Assembly: GCF_018612875.1 (NCBI RefSeq)
Contig: NZ_JAGGRI010000023.1
Span: forward strand, 83,031 to 147,030
Origin: Lysobacter sp. ISL-50
GTDB lineage: Bacteria > Pseudomonadota > Gammaproteobacteria > Xanthomonadales > Xanthomonadaceae
Length of the DNA stretch: 64,000 nucleotides
Direction of reading: 5' to 3'
Under the pieces are notes generated by a model, which did not search any database, was not told where the DNA came from, and saw nothing but the letters and a program-made list of their open reading frames with translations. Position numbers and translations under genes: made by a program. Shown here in pieces: positions 1 to 8,542 of this stretch (its first letter is position 1; each line of letters starts with the position of its first letter).

Positions 1-1
1 C

Positions 2-604
2 AGCAGCGACGGCCAGATCACCCAGATGGTGCGCGAGAATCGCGCGGCCCATCACGTGCTGTCGCATAACCAGACCACGCTCGGCATCGAGCACGAAGGC
101 TATGTGGACAACGCCGCGTGGTACACCAGCGCGATGTACAACGCCTCGGCCGGCATCACCCGCCACTTCTGCGCCAAGTATCCGGCGATCAAGTGCAGCA
201 CCGCGTTCCAGGGCCCGGCGACGCGCACGGTCAGGGTGCTGGCGACCACGGTCAAGGTCAAAGGCCACCAGCACTACAGCGGCAACGATCACACCGACCC
301 GGGCATCAACTGGGATTGGGCGCGTTACTACAAATTGCTCAATCCCGGCGGCACCGGCGCGAGCGGCACGGTCGATACCAGCGGCTCGCCGTTGAACGTG
401 CGCTCCGGCCCGGGCACCAGTTATTCGGTGGTCGATAGCCTCGCCGATGGCGCCAGCGTCACCATCCAGTGCCAGACCAACGGCAGTTCGGTCACCGGCA
501 CCTACGGCACCAGCAGCCTGTGGAACCGCATCGGCAGCGGCCGTTTCATTCCCGACGCCTACACCTACACCGGATCGGACGGACGCGTCGCGCCCGATTG
601 CTGA
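2..604 (+). CDS. N-acetylmuramoyl-L-alanine amidase with C-terminal SH3 domain (5' end outside window)
   Basis: The frame is open from base 2, so only the C-terminal ~200 residues are present. The first part matches the Amidase_2/PGRP fold: a GIEHEGY segment followed by an H-x(3)-D-H-T-DPGxNWDW segment, the usual end of the zinc amidase domain, where the His/Asp ligands sit. A Gly/Thr/Ser linker leads to an SH3-like module (LNVRSGPG, typical SH3b start) that would bind the cell wall. Such enzymes cleave the lactyl-Ala bond of peptidoglycan and are usually exported; the signal peptide cannot be seen. A strong hairpin terminator follows. The family call is firm, the exact target (self or prey wall) is not. 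Confidence 0.8.
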   Translation, partial: SSDGQITQMVRENRAAHHVLSHNQTTLGIEHEGYVDNAAWYTSAMYNASAGITRHFCAKYPAIKCSTAFQGPATRTVRVLATTVKVKGHQHYSGNDHTDPGINWDWARYYKLLNPGGTGASGTVDTSGSPLNVRSGPGTSYSVVDSLADGASVTIQCQTNGSSVTGTYGTSSLWNRIGSGRFIPDAYTYTGSDGRVAPDC

Positions 605-644
605 TCGCAGCACTTCAAACCAGCCAGACACCGAGTCGAGGTGG

Positions 645-689
645 ACGGGCGCGGCGACGAGCGGTTGGCATCGTCGCGCCCGTTTTTTT
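645..689 (+). terminator. Intrinsic terminator after the amidase gene
   Basis: ACGGGCGCG...ACGA pairs with TCGTCGCGCCCGT (one 3-base bulge) around a 10-base loop and is followed directly by seven T. It sits 41 bases after the amidase stop. Confidence 0.75.
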
Positions 690-824
690 CCGGCGCGCGT
701 TTTGCAACGGCCCGAAGTGCAAGCCGAGGCCGTTCAACCGCCAAAAACCGACAGCGCGACACGCCGGAGCCGGCGCGCGGCTGATCTACTATCCGTCAAC
801 CCGATGTCCAGCGAGTGCAGTGAG

Positions 825-2462
825 ATGGAGCGTTTCTTCAACCGGCCGGCCGATGTCGTCACCCAGGTGTTGAACAGCACGGCCGCCGGCGCGGCGCTGG
901 CGGTGGCCGATCCGGCCTCGGGCATGCGCATCCTCGCGCGCGCCGCGCTCGACCGCGGCCGGGTCGCGTTGCTGTCGGGCGGCGGCGCCGGCCACGAGCC
1001 TTCGCACGCCGGCTTCGTCGGCCGCGGCATGCTCAGCGCGGCGGTGTCCGGGGAGATATTCGCCTCGCCCGGCGTGGCCGCGGTGCATGCCGCGATCCGC
1101 CACTGCAGCGGCAGCGGCGGCGCCTTGCTGATCGTCAAGAACTACACCGGCGATCGCCTCAATTTCGGACTGGCCGCCGAGCAGGCGCGGCGCGAAGGCG
1201 TGGACGTGCGCATGTGCATCGTCGCCGACGACATCGCCCTGGCCGACGCGCCGCGACCGCGCGGCGTCGCCGGCACGGTGCTGGTGCACAAGTACGCCGG
1301 CTATCTGGCCGAGCTGGGCCTCACGCTCGACGAGCTGACCGAGCGCACGCAGACCTTCGCCAACTCGCTGATGTCGCTGGGCCTGTCGCTGTCGAGCTGC
1401 ACCTTGCCCGGCCACGCGCCGCAGCCGCGCGGAGCCGAATTGGGGCTGGGCATCCACAACGAACCCGGCGCGCGCCGGATCGATCCGCGCGACGCGGCCG
1501 AAGCGGTGCAACTGGTGCTGACGCCGTTGCTGGAACAGGCGGTGCAGCGTTTCGGCATCGGCACGCGCTGGATCGTGATGCTCAACGATCTGGGCGGATG
1601 TTCGACCCAGGAACTGGCGGTACTTGCCGACGAAGTGCTGCGGCGCATCGGCCGCGAACGCATCGCGCTGATGGTGCGTCCGTCGGCGTTGATGACCTCG
1701 CTGGACATGCACGGATTTTCGTTGACCTTGTTGCCGGCGTTGCCCGATTACGTCGAAGCCTTGTCGGCGCCGGTCGAGCCGCTGGCCTGGCCCGGCGTAT
1801 TCGAGCCGCGCGCGCCGGGCATCTTCGCCGTAGTCGCGGATGCGGAGGCCACGGCCGTCGGCGCGCAGGATGCCGCGATCGCCGCCGCCATCGACGGCAT
1901 CGCGCGGGTCTTGCTCGCGGCCGAACAGACCTTGGATGAACTCGACGCGCGCATCGGCGACGGCGACGCCGGCAGCACCTTCGCCGCCGGCGCGCGCGCG
2001 GTCGGCGAGGCGCTCAAGCGGCAATCGTTGAGCACCGGCGAGCCGGCGAAGCTGTGCGACGAACTCGGCCGCCTGTTGGCGCGTGCGATGGGCGGCTCCA
2101 GCGGCGTGCTGCTGTCGATCCTGTTCACCGCCACCGGCACCGCGCTGGCCGCCAGCCGCGGCTGGCAGGACGCGCTGGGCGAAGGCATCGCGCGCATGCG
2201 CCACTATGGTGGCGCTTCGCCCGGCGACCGGACCATGCTCGATGCCTTGATCCCCGCGGTCGAAGCGCTGGACCAGGGCTTCGCCGCCGCGGCCCGGGCC
2301 GCGCGCGAAGGCGCCGACCGCACCGCGACGATGACGCGCGCCGGAGCAGGGCGGGCTTCGTACGTGCCCGAGCACGCGCTCATGGGCGCGATCGATCCGG
2401 GCGCCGAAGCGGTGGCGCGGGCGTTTGCGAGTCTGGCGGGGCAGGCGATCGGCGTGAAGTAG
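825..2462 (+). CDS. dhaK: Dihydroxyacetone kinase, fused DhaK-DhaL (ATP-dependent type)
   Basis: 545 residues. It phosphorylates dihydroxyacetone (and possibly glyceraldehyde) with ATP in the cytoplasm. The N-terminal DhaK domain begins MERFFNRPADVV, has the glycine-rich GGGAGHEPSH at residues 52-61 and the substrate-binding His in GLGIHNEPG (residue ~211). The C-terminal DhaL domain starts near residue 340 with the Mg-nucleotide aspartates in DARIGDGDAGSTF (~373-385). Having both domains in one chain marks the ATP-using form rather than the PTS-dependent one. I placed the start at 825 because family members begin at this motif; an ATG at 804 would add seven residues and neither has a clear Shine-Dalgarno. 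The gene stands alone, with no glycerol dehydrogenase beside it. Confidence 0.9.
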   Translation: MERFFNRPADVVTQVLNSTAAGAALAVADPASGMRILARAALDRGRVALLSGGGAGHEPSHAGFVGRGMLSAAVSGEIFASPGVAAVHAAIRHCSGSGGALLIVKNYTGDRLNFGLAAEQARREGVDVRMCIVADDIALADAPRPRGVAGTVLVHKYAGYLAELGLTLDELTERTQTFANSLMSLGLSLSSCTLPGHAPQPRGAELGLGIHNEPGARRIDPRDAAEAVQLVLTPLLEQAVQRFGIGTRWIVMLNDLGGCSTQELAVLADEVLRRIGRERIALMVRPSALMTSLDMHGFSLTLLPALPDYVEALSAPVEPLAWPGVFEPRAPGIFAVVADAEATAVGAQDAAIAAAIDGIARVLLAAEQTLDELDARIGDGDAGSTFAAGARAVGEALKRQSLSTGEPAKLCDELGRLLARAMGGSSGVLLSILFTATGTALAASRGWQDALGEGIARMRHYGGASPGDRTMLDALIPAVEALDQGFAAAARAAREGADRTATMTRAGAGRASYVPEHALMGAIDPGAEAVARAFASLAGQAIGVK

Positions 2463-2500
2463 GAAAGTAGCTGGTCGGGCGAGTCGATCCTCCTCAAGCC

Positions 2501-2520
2501 GTCATTCCCGCGAACGCGGG
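2501..2520. repeat. REP-like palindrome, family GTCATTCCCGCGAANGCGGG
   Basis: GTCATTCCCGCGAACGCGGG, one arm of a dispersed palindromic repeat seen again at 7239-7546 and 45139-45163. It lies between the kinase stop and the tRNA terminator. Confidence 0.6.
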
Positions 2521-2576
2521 ATCGAGCGAAAGCGCATGAAGCCGAAGCGCCTCCGCCTTTCACCGAACGCCCGCGC

Positions 2577-2608
2577 AACAAAAAAGCCGACGATCGCTCG
2601 TCGGCTTT
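2577..2608 (-). terminator. Terminator of the tRNA-Ala transcript
   Basis: On the minus strand AAAGCCGACGA (11 bases) pairs perfectly with TCGTCGGCTTT around a TCGC/GCGA tetraloop and runs into T-rich sequence. It is 10 bases past the tRNA 3' end. Confidence 0.85.
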
Positions 2609-2617
2609 CTGTGGAAG

Positions 2618-2693
<76 letters not shown>

Positions 2694-2796
2694 ACATTCA
2701 GAGGGAACAAGTTTAGCCGGACGAAACCGCTCGCGCTAGTAGCGGGGCGAATTTCCGCGACGCGCCGCCTGATCGGCCCGCCAAGGCCGCCGTGGT

Positions 2797-3900
2797 TCAG
2801 CGTTCGGCGGCCAGCAACGGCGCCAGATCCGGCTCCAGGGCGGCGCGGCGCCAGCCGGACAGGGCGTCGGGCCAGTCGCCATGATCGAGCAGCGCCTCCA
2901 GCCAGCGGCGCGAGGCCAGCACGCCGTCGGGCAGGCCGAGCGCGGCGCTGCGGCTGGCGACGGCGTCCTGCAGCTGGCGCAGGCGTTGCTTGTCGCGGGT
3001 TTCGGCGACGCCGGCATCGGGCGCCTCATCCTCGTCGGCGAGCGGGGTGCTCAACGCCGCCCACAAGGTCTCGGTGAGCTTGCGCGGGGCCTTGGGGTGG
3101 GCGTCGAGCTGGCGCTGCAGCGCGTCGCGATCGGCCGGCGCCTGGCGGGCCAGGGCCACGGCCAGTTCGTTGTCCAGAATCCAGCTGCGCGGCTTGTCGC
3201 TGTCGCGCGCGTACACATCGCGCCAGCGCAGCAGCCGCACCAGCCGGCGCTGGGCCGGCAGGTCGAGGAATTGCGCGCTGCGCATCGACAGATGCGGCCA
3301 GCGCTCCGGCGCTTCGTTTTCGGCGTTGACGACGGTGCGGCCGGCGTCTTCGGCCAGCCAGTCGCCGCGGCCGAGCTGATCGAGCATGCCGGCCAACGCG
3401 TCGTGCATCGCGAACAGATACAGCACGTCGTCGGCGGCGTATTCCAGCTGCGACGGCGACAACGGCCGGCGCATCCAGTCCGAGCGGGTCTCGCCCTTGG
3501 CCAGGGCCACGCCGGTGAGTTGTTCGACCAGTTTCTGATAGCCCAGCCCGCTGCCGATGCCGGCCAGCGCCGCGGCCTGCTGGGTGTCGAACAGCGGCTT
3601 GGGCACCACGCCGCAGGCGTGCTTGAACGCGACCAGGTCCTCGCTGGGACTGTGCACCACTTTGAGAACCGCCGTGTCGGCCAGGATCGGCGCCAGCGCC
3701 TCGTTGACCCCGGGGCGCAGCGGATCGATCAGCAGGATCGTCGGCTCGGCCTCGCCCTCGCGCTCGATGGCGATCTGCACCAGGGCCAGTTGCGGCCAGT
3801 AGGTGCGCTCGCGGATGAATTCCGTGTCCAGGCCGATACGCGCGGGCTTGACCTCGAAATGCGCTTGCAGCGCGGCGGCGGTGTTGATCCAGACGGGCAT
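2797..3900 (-). CDS. rnd: Ribonuclease D
   Basis: 367 residues, close to the usual ~370. A cytoplasmic 3'-5' exoribonuclease of the DEDD family that trims tRNA precursors. The Exo I motif is DTEF at residues 25-28 (GLDTEFIRERTYWPQLALVQIA). The Exo III tyrosine region is visible as LEYAADDVLYLFAMHDAL. An HRDC domain follows in the C-terminal half (DKPRSWILDNELAVALARQAP). It lies next to a tRNA gene, though no shared transcript is evident. The start ATG at 3900 fits the family N-terminus (MPVWINT). Confidence 0.93.
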   Translation of the reverse strand: MPVWINTAAALQAHFEVKPARIGLDTEFIRERTYWPQLALVQIAIEREGEAEPTILLIDPLRPGVNEALAPILADTAVLKVVHSPSEDLVAFKHACGVVPKPLFDTQQAAALAGIGSGLGYQKLVEQLTGVALAKGETRSDWMRRPLSPSQLEYAADDVLYLFAMHDALAGMLDQLGRGDWLAEDAGRTVVNAENEAPERWPHLSMRSAQFLDLPAQRRLVRLLRWRDVYARDSDKPRSWILDNELAVALARQAPADRDALQRQLDAHPKAPRKLTETLWAALSTPLADEDEAPDAGVAETRDKQRLRQLQDAVASRSAALGLPDGVLASRRWLEALLDHGDWPDALSGWRRAALEPDLAPLLAAER

Positions 3901-4109
3901 GTTTTTCGGTGGTTTCGCTTGCGGGTGGAATGAAGGCCGGCGGGCGACAATAGCCTAATGCAGCCGGCAAGGGGGCGTGGGGCGGCAATCGGGAATCGGG
4001 ATTCGGCCTGGATCGGGCGATTGCGATGCCTTTGCAGCCATTGCGAGTGGGATCGCTGCGATGGTGGATATGGCTGGACTGCCGGCAGGCCGCGCCTCAA
4101 GCTTTTGCC

Positions 4110-4172
4110 GATTCCCGATTCCCGATTCCCGATTCCCGATTCCCGATTCCCGATTCCCGATTCCCGATTCCC
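4110..4172. repeat. Tandem heptamer array, (GATTCCC)9
   Basis: Nine perfect tandem copies of GATTCCC. The 335-base gap 3901-4235 has no gene; this array fills part of it and ends 63 bases before the lipoprotein start codon. Copies of the same heptamer occur at 7590, 12332, 32903 and 33000. Perfect tandem identity suggests slippage and variable copy number. Confidence 0.95.
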
Positions 4173-4235
4173 GGTATTAACCCTCGAAGCGATATGCTGC
4201 GCCGGTCGCTCGCGCCATCCGGGAGAGGTCGAAGT

Positions 4236-6068
4236 TTGCGCGCACTGATGTGGACCAGCATCGTCGCCGTGGGGCTGTTGGCCGGTTGTACCGACCGGAC
4301 CGGCAAGAGCGCCTCGCAGGACGCCGCCGCGCGCACGCCGATCGTGACCGTCAGCGCCGATCAGGCGGTTTCGCCGGTGCCGCCGTGGCAAGCGCCGGCG
4401 ATCGCGGTCGGCGAGCACAATGCGCGCGAGTTGCACAAGCGCGCGCAGGCCGCGCTCAAGTCCGGCGATCTGCACGCCAACGCCGATTCGGCGATCCCGC
4501 TGTACCTGGCCTTGCGCGGCTTCGCTCCGAACGACCGCGTCGCCGCCGCCGGCCTGGACCGCGCGATCGCGCTGCTGCTGGTCGAAGGCGACACCGCGCT
4601 GAAGAAGATCGACGAAGACCCGCTGTCGCTGCGCGCCGCGCACGAGGCCGCGGCGGTGGCGCGCGCGGTCGCGCCGGAGCATCGCAAGGTCGAGGCCTAC
4701 CTGGAGCGGGTGGATCGCGCCGATCAGGCGCAGGAAGCCGACCGCCTGGGCGAAGTGGACCTCAACGCCGGCCGCATCGGCGAAGACGGCAAGAGCGGGG
4801 CGCTGGCGCGGTTCGGCGAGGCGCTGGAGCTGCGCCCGGGCGACGTGCGCGCCAGGCAAGGCATCGCCGCGGCCGAGAGCGCGCTGATCCGCCGCGCCGA
4901 GATCGCCGCCGACAAGGACGATTACGCCAGCGCGGAGCGTTGGCTGGGCAAGGCCGCGCTGGTGCGGCCGAAGATGAGCACGGCCTCCGATGCGCAAGGG
5001 CGGATCGCCGCGCAACGGCAGGCGCGGATCGGCAGTCTGCGCGATCAGGGCATCGCCGCGCTGCCGAAGTTCCGCGGCATCGACGAGGCGCGCGGCTATC
5101 TGGCCACTTTGTTGCGGATCGCGCCGACCGGCGATCCGGCCGCGGCCGAGCTGCGCGAACGCATCGAACTGGCTACCCACTACGGCCTGTTCCGTCCGGG
5201 CCAGGTGTTCACCGACGCGATGAACCTCGGCGGCCGCGGCCCGGCGATGGTGGTGATTCCGCACGGTGCGTTCCGCATGGGCGCGGACGTGAGCGAAGCC
5301 GACTCCAGCGACGCCGAGCGGCCGCTGCGCAACATCCGTTTCGACCGCGGGCTGGCGATGTCGCGCTACGAAATCACCGTCGGCGAATTCCGTCGTTTCA
5401 TGAATTCGACCAAGCATCGCGCGCGCGCCACCCGCCGCGGCTATTCCATCGCCTACGACGAGCGCAGCGGCAATCTGGTGCGGCGCGGTGGGGTGGACTG
5501 GAATTCGGACTACGCCGGCCAGCCGGCCGCGGACAATCTGCCGGTGGTGCACGTCAGCGCCAAGGACGCGGCGGCGTACGTGGAGTGGCTGTCGGCGATC
5601 ACCGGTCAGCGTTATCGCCTGCCCAGCGAGGCCGAGTACGAATACGCGCTGCGCGCCGGCAGCCAGGGCCGCTATCCCTGGGGCGACGGCGCCCCGCCGG
5701 CCAAGATCGGCAATCTGACCGGCAGCCTGGACGCATCGCCCAGCGGCCGGCGCTGGCGCAACGCCTTCCAGGGCTACGGCGACGGCGCCTGGGGGCCGGC
5801 GCCGGTCGGCAGTTACGTGCCCAATGCATTCGGTCTTCACGACATGGGCGGCAATGTCAGCGAGTGGGTGGCCGATTGCTGGCACGACAACTACCGGCGC
5901 GCACCGCGCGACGGCGCGGCCTGGTTCAATCCGGGCTGCCGCACGCGGGTGTTTCGTGGCGGTTCGTGGTCGAGCTCGCCGGCGCAGACGCGCGCGGCGT
6001 GGCGCCAGGGCACCAGCGCGGACACCACCAACGGACGCCTGGGTTTCCGGGTCGTGCGGGATATTTGA
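4236..6068 (+). CDS. Putative lipoprotein with TPR-like helices and a C-terminal FGE-sulfatase (SUMF1) domain
   Basis: About 610 residues. I chose TTG at 4236 because GGGAGAGG lies 7-8 bases upstream and it gives a compact lipoprotein signal MRALMWTSIVAVGLLAGC with lipobox LAGC (Cys18). ATG at 4194 (14 residues longer) and ATG at 4248 are alternatives. Residues ~60-320 are Ala/Arg-rich helices resembling tetratricopeptide repeats. From ~340 the protein matches the formylglycine-generating-enzyme fold: GPAMVVIPHGAFRMG, YEITVGEFRRFM, RLPSEAEYEYALRAG, MGGNVSEWVADCW, VFRGGSWSSSPAQTRAAWR and GFRVVRD. This fold covers true sulfatase activators and many non-catalytic or differently catalytic proteins; no sulfatase is nearby, so the function is unknown. 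Confidence 0.82.
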   Translation: MRALMWTSIVAVGLLAGCTDRTGKSASQDAAARTPIVTVSADQAVSPVPPWQAPAIAVGEHNARELHKRAQAALKSGDLHANADSAIPLYLALRGFAPNDRVAAAGLDRAIALLLVEGDTALKKIDEDPLSLRAAHEAAAVARAVAPEHRKVEAYLERVDRADQAQEADRLGEVDLNAGRIGEDGKSGALARFGEALELRPGDVRARQGIAAAESALIRRAEIAADKDDYASAERWLGKAALVRPKMSTASDAQGRIAAQRQARIGSLRDQGIAALPKFRGIDEARGYLATLLRIAPTGDPAAAELRERIELATHYGLFRPGQVFTDAMNLGGRGPAMVVIPHGAFRMGADVSEADSSDAERPLRNIRFDRGLAMSRYEITVGEFRRFMNSTKHRARATRRGYSIAYDERSGNLVRRGGVDWNSDYAGQPAADNLPVVHVSAKDAAAYVEWLSAITGQRYRLPSEAEYEYALRAGSQGRYPWGDGAPPAKIGNLTGSLDASPSGRRWRNAFQGYGDGAWGPAPVGSYVPNAFGLHDMGGNVSEWVADCWHDNYRRAPRDGAAWFNPGCRTRVFRGGSWSSSPAQTRAAWRQGTSADTTNGRLGFRVVRDI

Positions 6069-6215
6069 GTTCGGCCGATGGCGGTCCATGATGGGGCGCC
6101 TGCGGCCGATCGGCGGCAGGAGTCGAGCGGGTCGATGCGGCGTTCGCGAAGGCGGCGCGGCGCGATCGCAGGGTAGGGCGTTCAGCGCTCGCAGGCAGGT
6201 TTCGGGAGTGTGCAG

Positions 6216-7139
6216 ATGAGGATCGATCCCCTCGGCAATCGGGCGCAGGGCGGACGGCGCGGATTCGGCGGTTTTCGCTGGTGGATCCTGTTGCTGTTCG
6301 GCTTGTACGCGGCGTGGTCGTGGTTCGGCAGCGCCAAGACCGATCCCTACACCGGCGAGAAGGCGCATTACGGCGCCAGCGCCGACGAGGAAGTGCAGCT
6401 CGGCGAACAGGCCTTCGTGCAGGTGCTCAACGACGCCACCGCGCAGCGCGCGCTGTTGCCGTCGGCCTCGCCGCAGAGCCAGGACGTCAGCGAGATCGCC
6501 CAGCGCCTGATCAACAAGGTGCCGCAGGTGACCCAGGCGCTGGCGCAGCAGAACAACCAGGCCGCGCCGGAGGACTACAAGAACTTCAAGTGGAGCGTGG
6601 CGGTGATCAATTCGCAGGAGGCCAACGCCTTCTGCCTGCCCGGCGGCAAGATGGCGGTGTACACCGGCCTGCTGCCGGTGACCCAGAACGACGATGCGCT
6701 GGCGGTGGTGATGGGCCATGAAATCGCCCACGCGCTGTTGCGCCACGGTTCGCAGCGCATGGCTCAGCAGAAGCTGGTGCAGATGGGCCAGATGGCCGCC
6801 GGCATGGCGGTGGGCGGCATGGACCCGCAACAGCAGCAGATGATCATGGGCGCGCTCGGCGCCGGCGCGCAGTACGGCCTGGTGCTGCCGTACGGCCGCA
6901 ATCACGAGACCCAGGCCGACAAGGTCGGACTGATGCTGGCGGCGGCGGCCTGTTACGACCCGCGCCAGGCGATTCCGTTATGGCAGCGCATGTCGCAACT
7001 CGGCGGCGGCCAGCGCCCGCCGGAGTTCGCCTCGACCCACCCGGACCCGGCCAACCGCATCCAGACGCTGGAGGCGCTGATGCCTGCGGCGATGAAGTTC
7101 TATGAGGCCAATTGCGCGGGGAAGCCGCTGGCCAAATGA
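6216..7139 (+). CDS. M48-family metalloprotease, membrane-anchored
   Basis: 307 residues. An N-terminal hydrophobic segment (WWILLLFGLYAAWSWFG, ~18-34) would anchor it, with the catalytic domain in the periplasm. The zinc motif HEIAH is at residues 168-172. A later E-x(3)-D (NHETQADKVG) supplies the third ligand and THPDPANRI is the conserved M48 tail. It resembles the LoiP/YcaL/BepA group that controls outer-membrane protein quality. ATG 6216 was preferred over an in-frame GTG at 6210 because GGGAG lies 7 bases upstream of the ATG. It follows the FGE-fold lipoprotein by ~150 bases and may be co-transcribed. Confidence 0.88.
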   Translation: MRIDPLGNRAQGGRRGFGGFRWWILLLFGLYAAWSWFGSAKTDPYTGEKAHYGASADEEVQLGEQAFVQVLNDATAQRALLPSASPQSQDVSEIAQRLINKVPQVTQALAQQNNQAAPEDYKNFKWSVAVINSQEANAFCLPGGKMAVYTGLLPVTQNDDALAVVMGHEIAHALLRHGSQRMAQQKLVQMGQMAAGMAVGGMDPQQQQMIMGALGAGAQYGLVLPYGRNHETQADKVGLMLAAAACYDPRQAIPLWQRMSQLGGGQRPPEFASTHPDPANRIQTLEALMPAAMKFYEANCAGKPLAK

Positions 7140-7200
7140 GGCGAGGGGCGGTGGTCGCCGCGCGGTGATTCGACGCGTATGAGTTCGACAGGATTCCCGG

Positions 7201-7546
7201 ATGACGTACGGGGAGGGCGTGCGCGTTTGCTCTTGCTCGTCATTCCCGCGAACGCGGGCTCTGCTTTACTTCGGCGGAGCCGAACATCCAGAGACTTCAG
7301 AGTCATGTCGCGAAAAGCCCTGGATCCCCGCCTTCGCGGGATGACGTGCCGGTAGGGAGCGCGCGTCTGCTCTTGCTCGTCATTCCCGCGAAGGCGGGCT
7401 CTGCTTTACTTCGGCGGAGCCGAACATCCAGAGACTTCAGAGTCATGTCGCGATAGAGCCCTGGATCCCCGCCTTCGCGGGGATGACGTGCTGGTAGGGT
7501 GCACGCGTTTGCTTTTGCTCGTCATTCCCGCGTTCGCGGGAATGAC
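7201..7546. repeat. Direct repeat block of ~140-bp units flanked by REP palindromes
   Basis: Two nearly identical units (7201-7340 and 7341-7482) and a partial third (7483-7546). Each unit holds GTCATTCCCGCGAANGCGGG, a ~70-base core (CTCTGCTTTACTTCGGCGGA...), and the same palindrome inverted (CCCGCCTTCGCGGG). The third ends in a palindrome at 7521-7546 with 12-base arms (GTCATTCCCGCG) and a TT loop. The gap 7140-7616 holds only this block and three decayed heptamers. Confidence 0.9.
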
Positions 7547-7589
7547 GGTTGTGAGAGGGCGAGGGCAACCACAATCCGACTTCGACTTC

Positions 7590-7610
7590 GAATCCCGACT
7601 CCCGATTCCC
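7590..7610. repeat. Decayed heptamer array (3 copies)
   Basis: GAATCCC-GACTCCC-GATTCCC in tandem, ending 6 bases before the stop of the minus-strand reductase gene. Same heptamer family as 4110-4172. Confidence 0.6.
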
Positions 7611-7616
7611 AGCCCC

Positions 7617-8357
7617 TCAAAAACTCATAAACAACCCACCATTCACCGGAATATTCGCCCCGGTAATGAATCCCGCGTCCTCGGCCGTCAGAAACTCCAC
7701 CGTGCGCGCGATCTCGCTGGGCTTGCCCAGGCGCCCGACCGGGACGCTGTCGATGATCTTGCCGCGGATGTCGTCGGCGATCGCCATCACCATCGCGGTT
7801 TCGCAATACCCCGGCGACACCGAATTCACCGTCACGCCCTTGCGCGCGACCTCGCGCGCCAGCGCCATCGTGAAGCCGTGCATGCCGGCCTTGGCCGCGG
7901 AGTAGTTGGTCTGGCCGAACTGGCCGGTCTGGCCGTTGACCGAACTGATGTTGACGATGCGGCCGAAGCCGCGTTCGGCCATGCCATCGATCGCGTGCCG
8001 GCACAGGTTGAACACGCCGTCGAGATTGACGCTGAGCACGTCGTCCCAGGCGCGCTTTTCCATCTTGCGCAGGCTGCCGTCGCGGGTGATGCCGGCGGCG
8101 TTGACCAGGATGTCGATCGCGCCGTCCTCGCCCACGATGCGTTCGATCGCCGCGCCGCAATCGTCGTAGTCGGCGACGTTGGCCGCTTCGAAGCGGATGT
8201 CGAAGCCGTCGGTGAGCGCGGCGAATTGCGCGATGCGTTCTTCGCGCGCGCTCAGGTCCAGCGCGATCACGCGGCGTCCGGCGCGCGCCAGCGACAAACA
8301 GATTTCGGTGCCCAGGCCGCCGATGCCGCCGCTGACCACGGCGATGCGTTTGTTCAT
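7617..8357 (-). CDS. phbB: SDR-family acetoacetyl-CoA reductase (paralogue 1)
   Basis: 246 residues of the short-chain dehydrogenase fold. It would reduce acetoacetyl-CoA to (R)-3-hydroxybutyryl-CoA with NAD(P)H for polyhydroxybutyrate. Seen: cofactor loop SGGIGGLGTE (start of the Rossmann fold), NAAG, catalytic Ser in ISSVNGQTGQFGQTNYSAAKAG with YxxxK, and a PhaB-like tail (ITGANIPVNGGLFMSF). ATG 8357 is chosen over an upstream ATG because the family starts at KRIAVVSGG and GGGGAA lies just upstream. It is a paralogue of the gene at 9353-10093, on the other side of phaR. Substrate specificity is inferred from similarity and context. Confidence 0.82.
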   Translation of the reverse strand: MNKRIAVVSGGIGGLGTEICLSLARAGRRVIALDLSAREERIAQFAALTDGFDIRFEAANVADYDDCGAAIERIVGEDGAIDILVNAAGITRDGSLRKMEKRAWDDVLSVNLDGVFNLCRHAIDGMAERGFGRIVNISSVNGQTGQFGQTNYSAAKAGMHGFTMALAREVARKGVTVNSVSPGYCETAMVMAIADDIRGKIIDSVPVGRLGKPSEIARTVEFLTAEDAGFITGANIPVNGGLFMSF

Positions 8358-8518
8358 GTCGGTTCCCCACAACGAAAGACGCGCCGCATGCCGGCGAGCC
8401 TTGAATTCACGAATAGCGGCCGCCGCCAGGCGTGCGGACGCGGAGGATTCACGCGTCCCGGCACCGTCCCCACGGTCCGCGAACGATCATCCGCGCCGAT
8501 GCGCGGCGCGCAAGAAAA

Positions 8519-8542
8519 AAGCGCGGCTCAACGCTCGCGCTT
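8519..8542 (-). terminator. Terminator overlapping the end of phaR
   Basis: On the minus strand AAGCGCG pairs with CGCGCTT around a 10-base loop that includes the phaR stop codon, followed by TTTT. The remaining bases up to 8357 hold nothing else recognisable. Confidence 0.6.

Noticed and set aside
447..824. N-terminal extension of dihydroxyacetone kinase
   Set aside because: It overlaps the upstream amidase gene and terminator, and the family starts at MERFFNRPADVV (825).
789..2375. Long minus-strand frame opposite the dihydroxyacetone kinase
   Set aside because: Arg/Gly/His-rich product with no family signature; a typical antisense shadow of a high-GC gene.
4110..4172. CRISPR array
   Set aside because: The repeat unit is 7 bases with no spacers; it is a microsatellite, and no cas genes are near.
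3729..6905. 1058-residue minus-strand frame over rnd, the lipoprotein gene and the M48 gene
   Set aside because: It spans three real genes and an intergenic heptamer array and has no domain; high GC removes stop codons.
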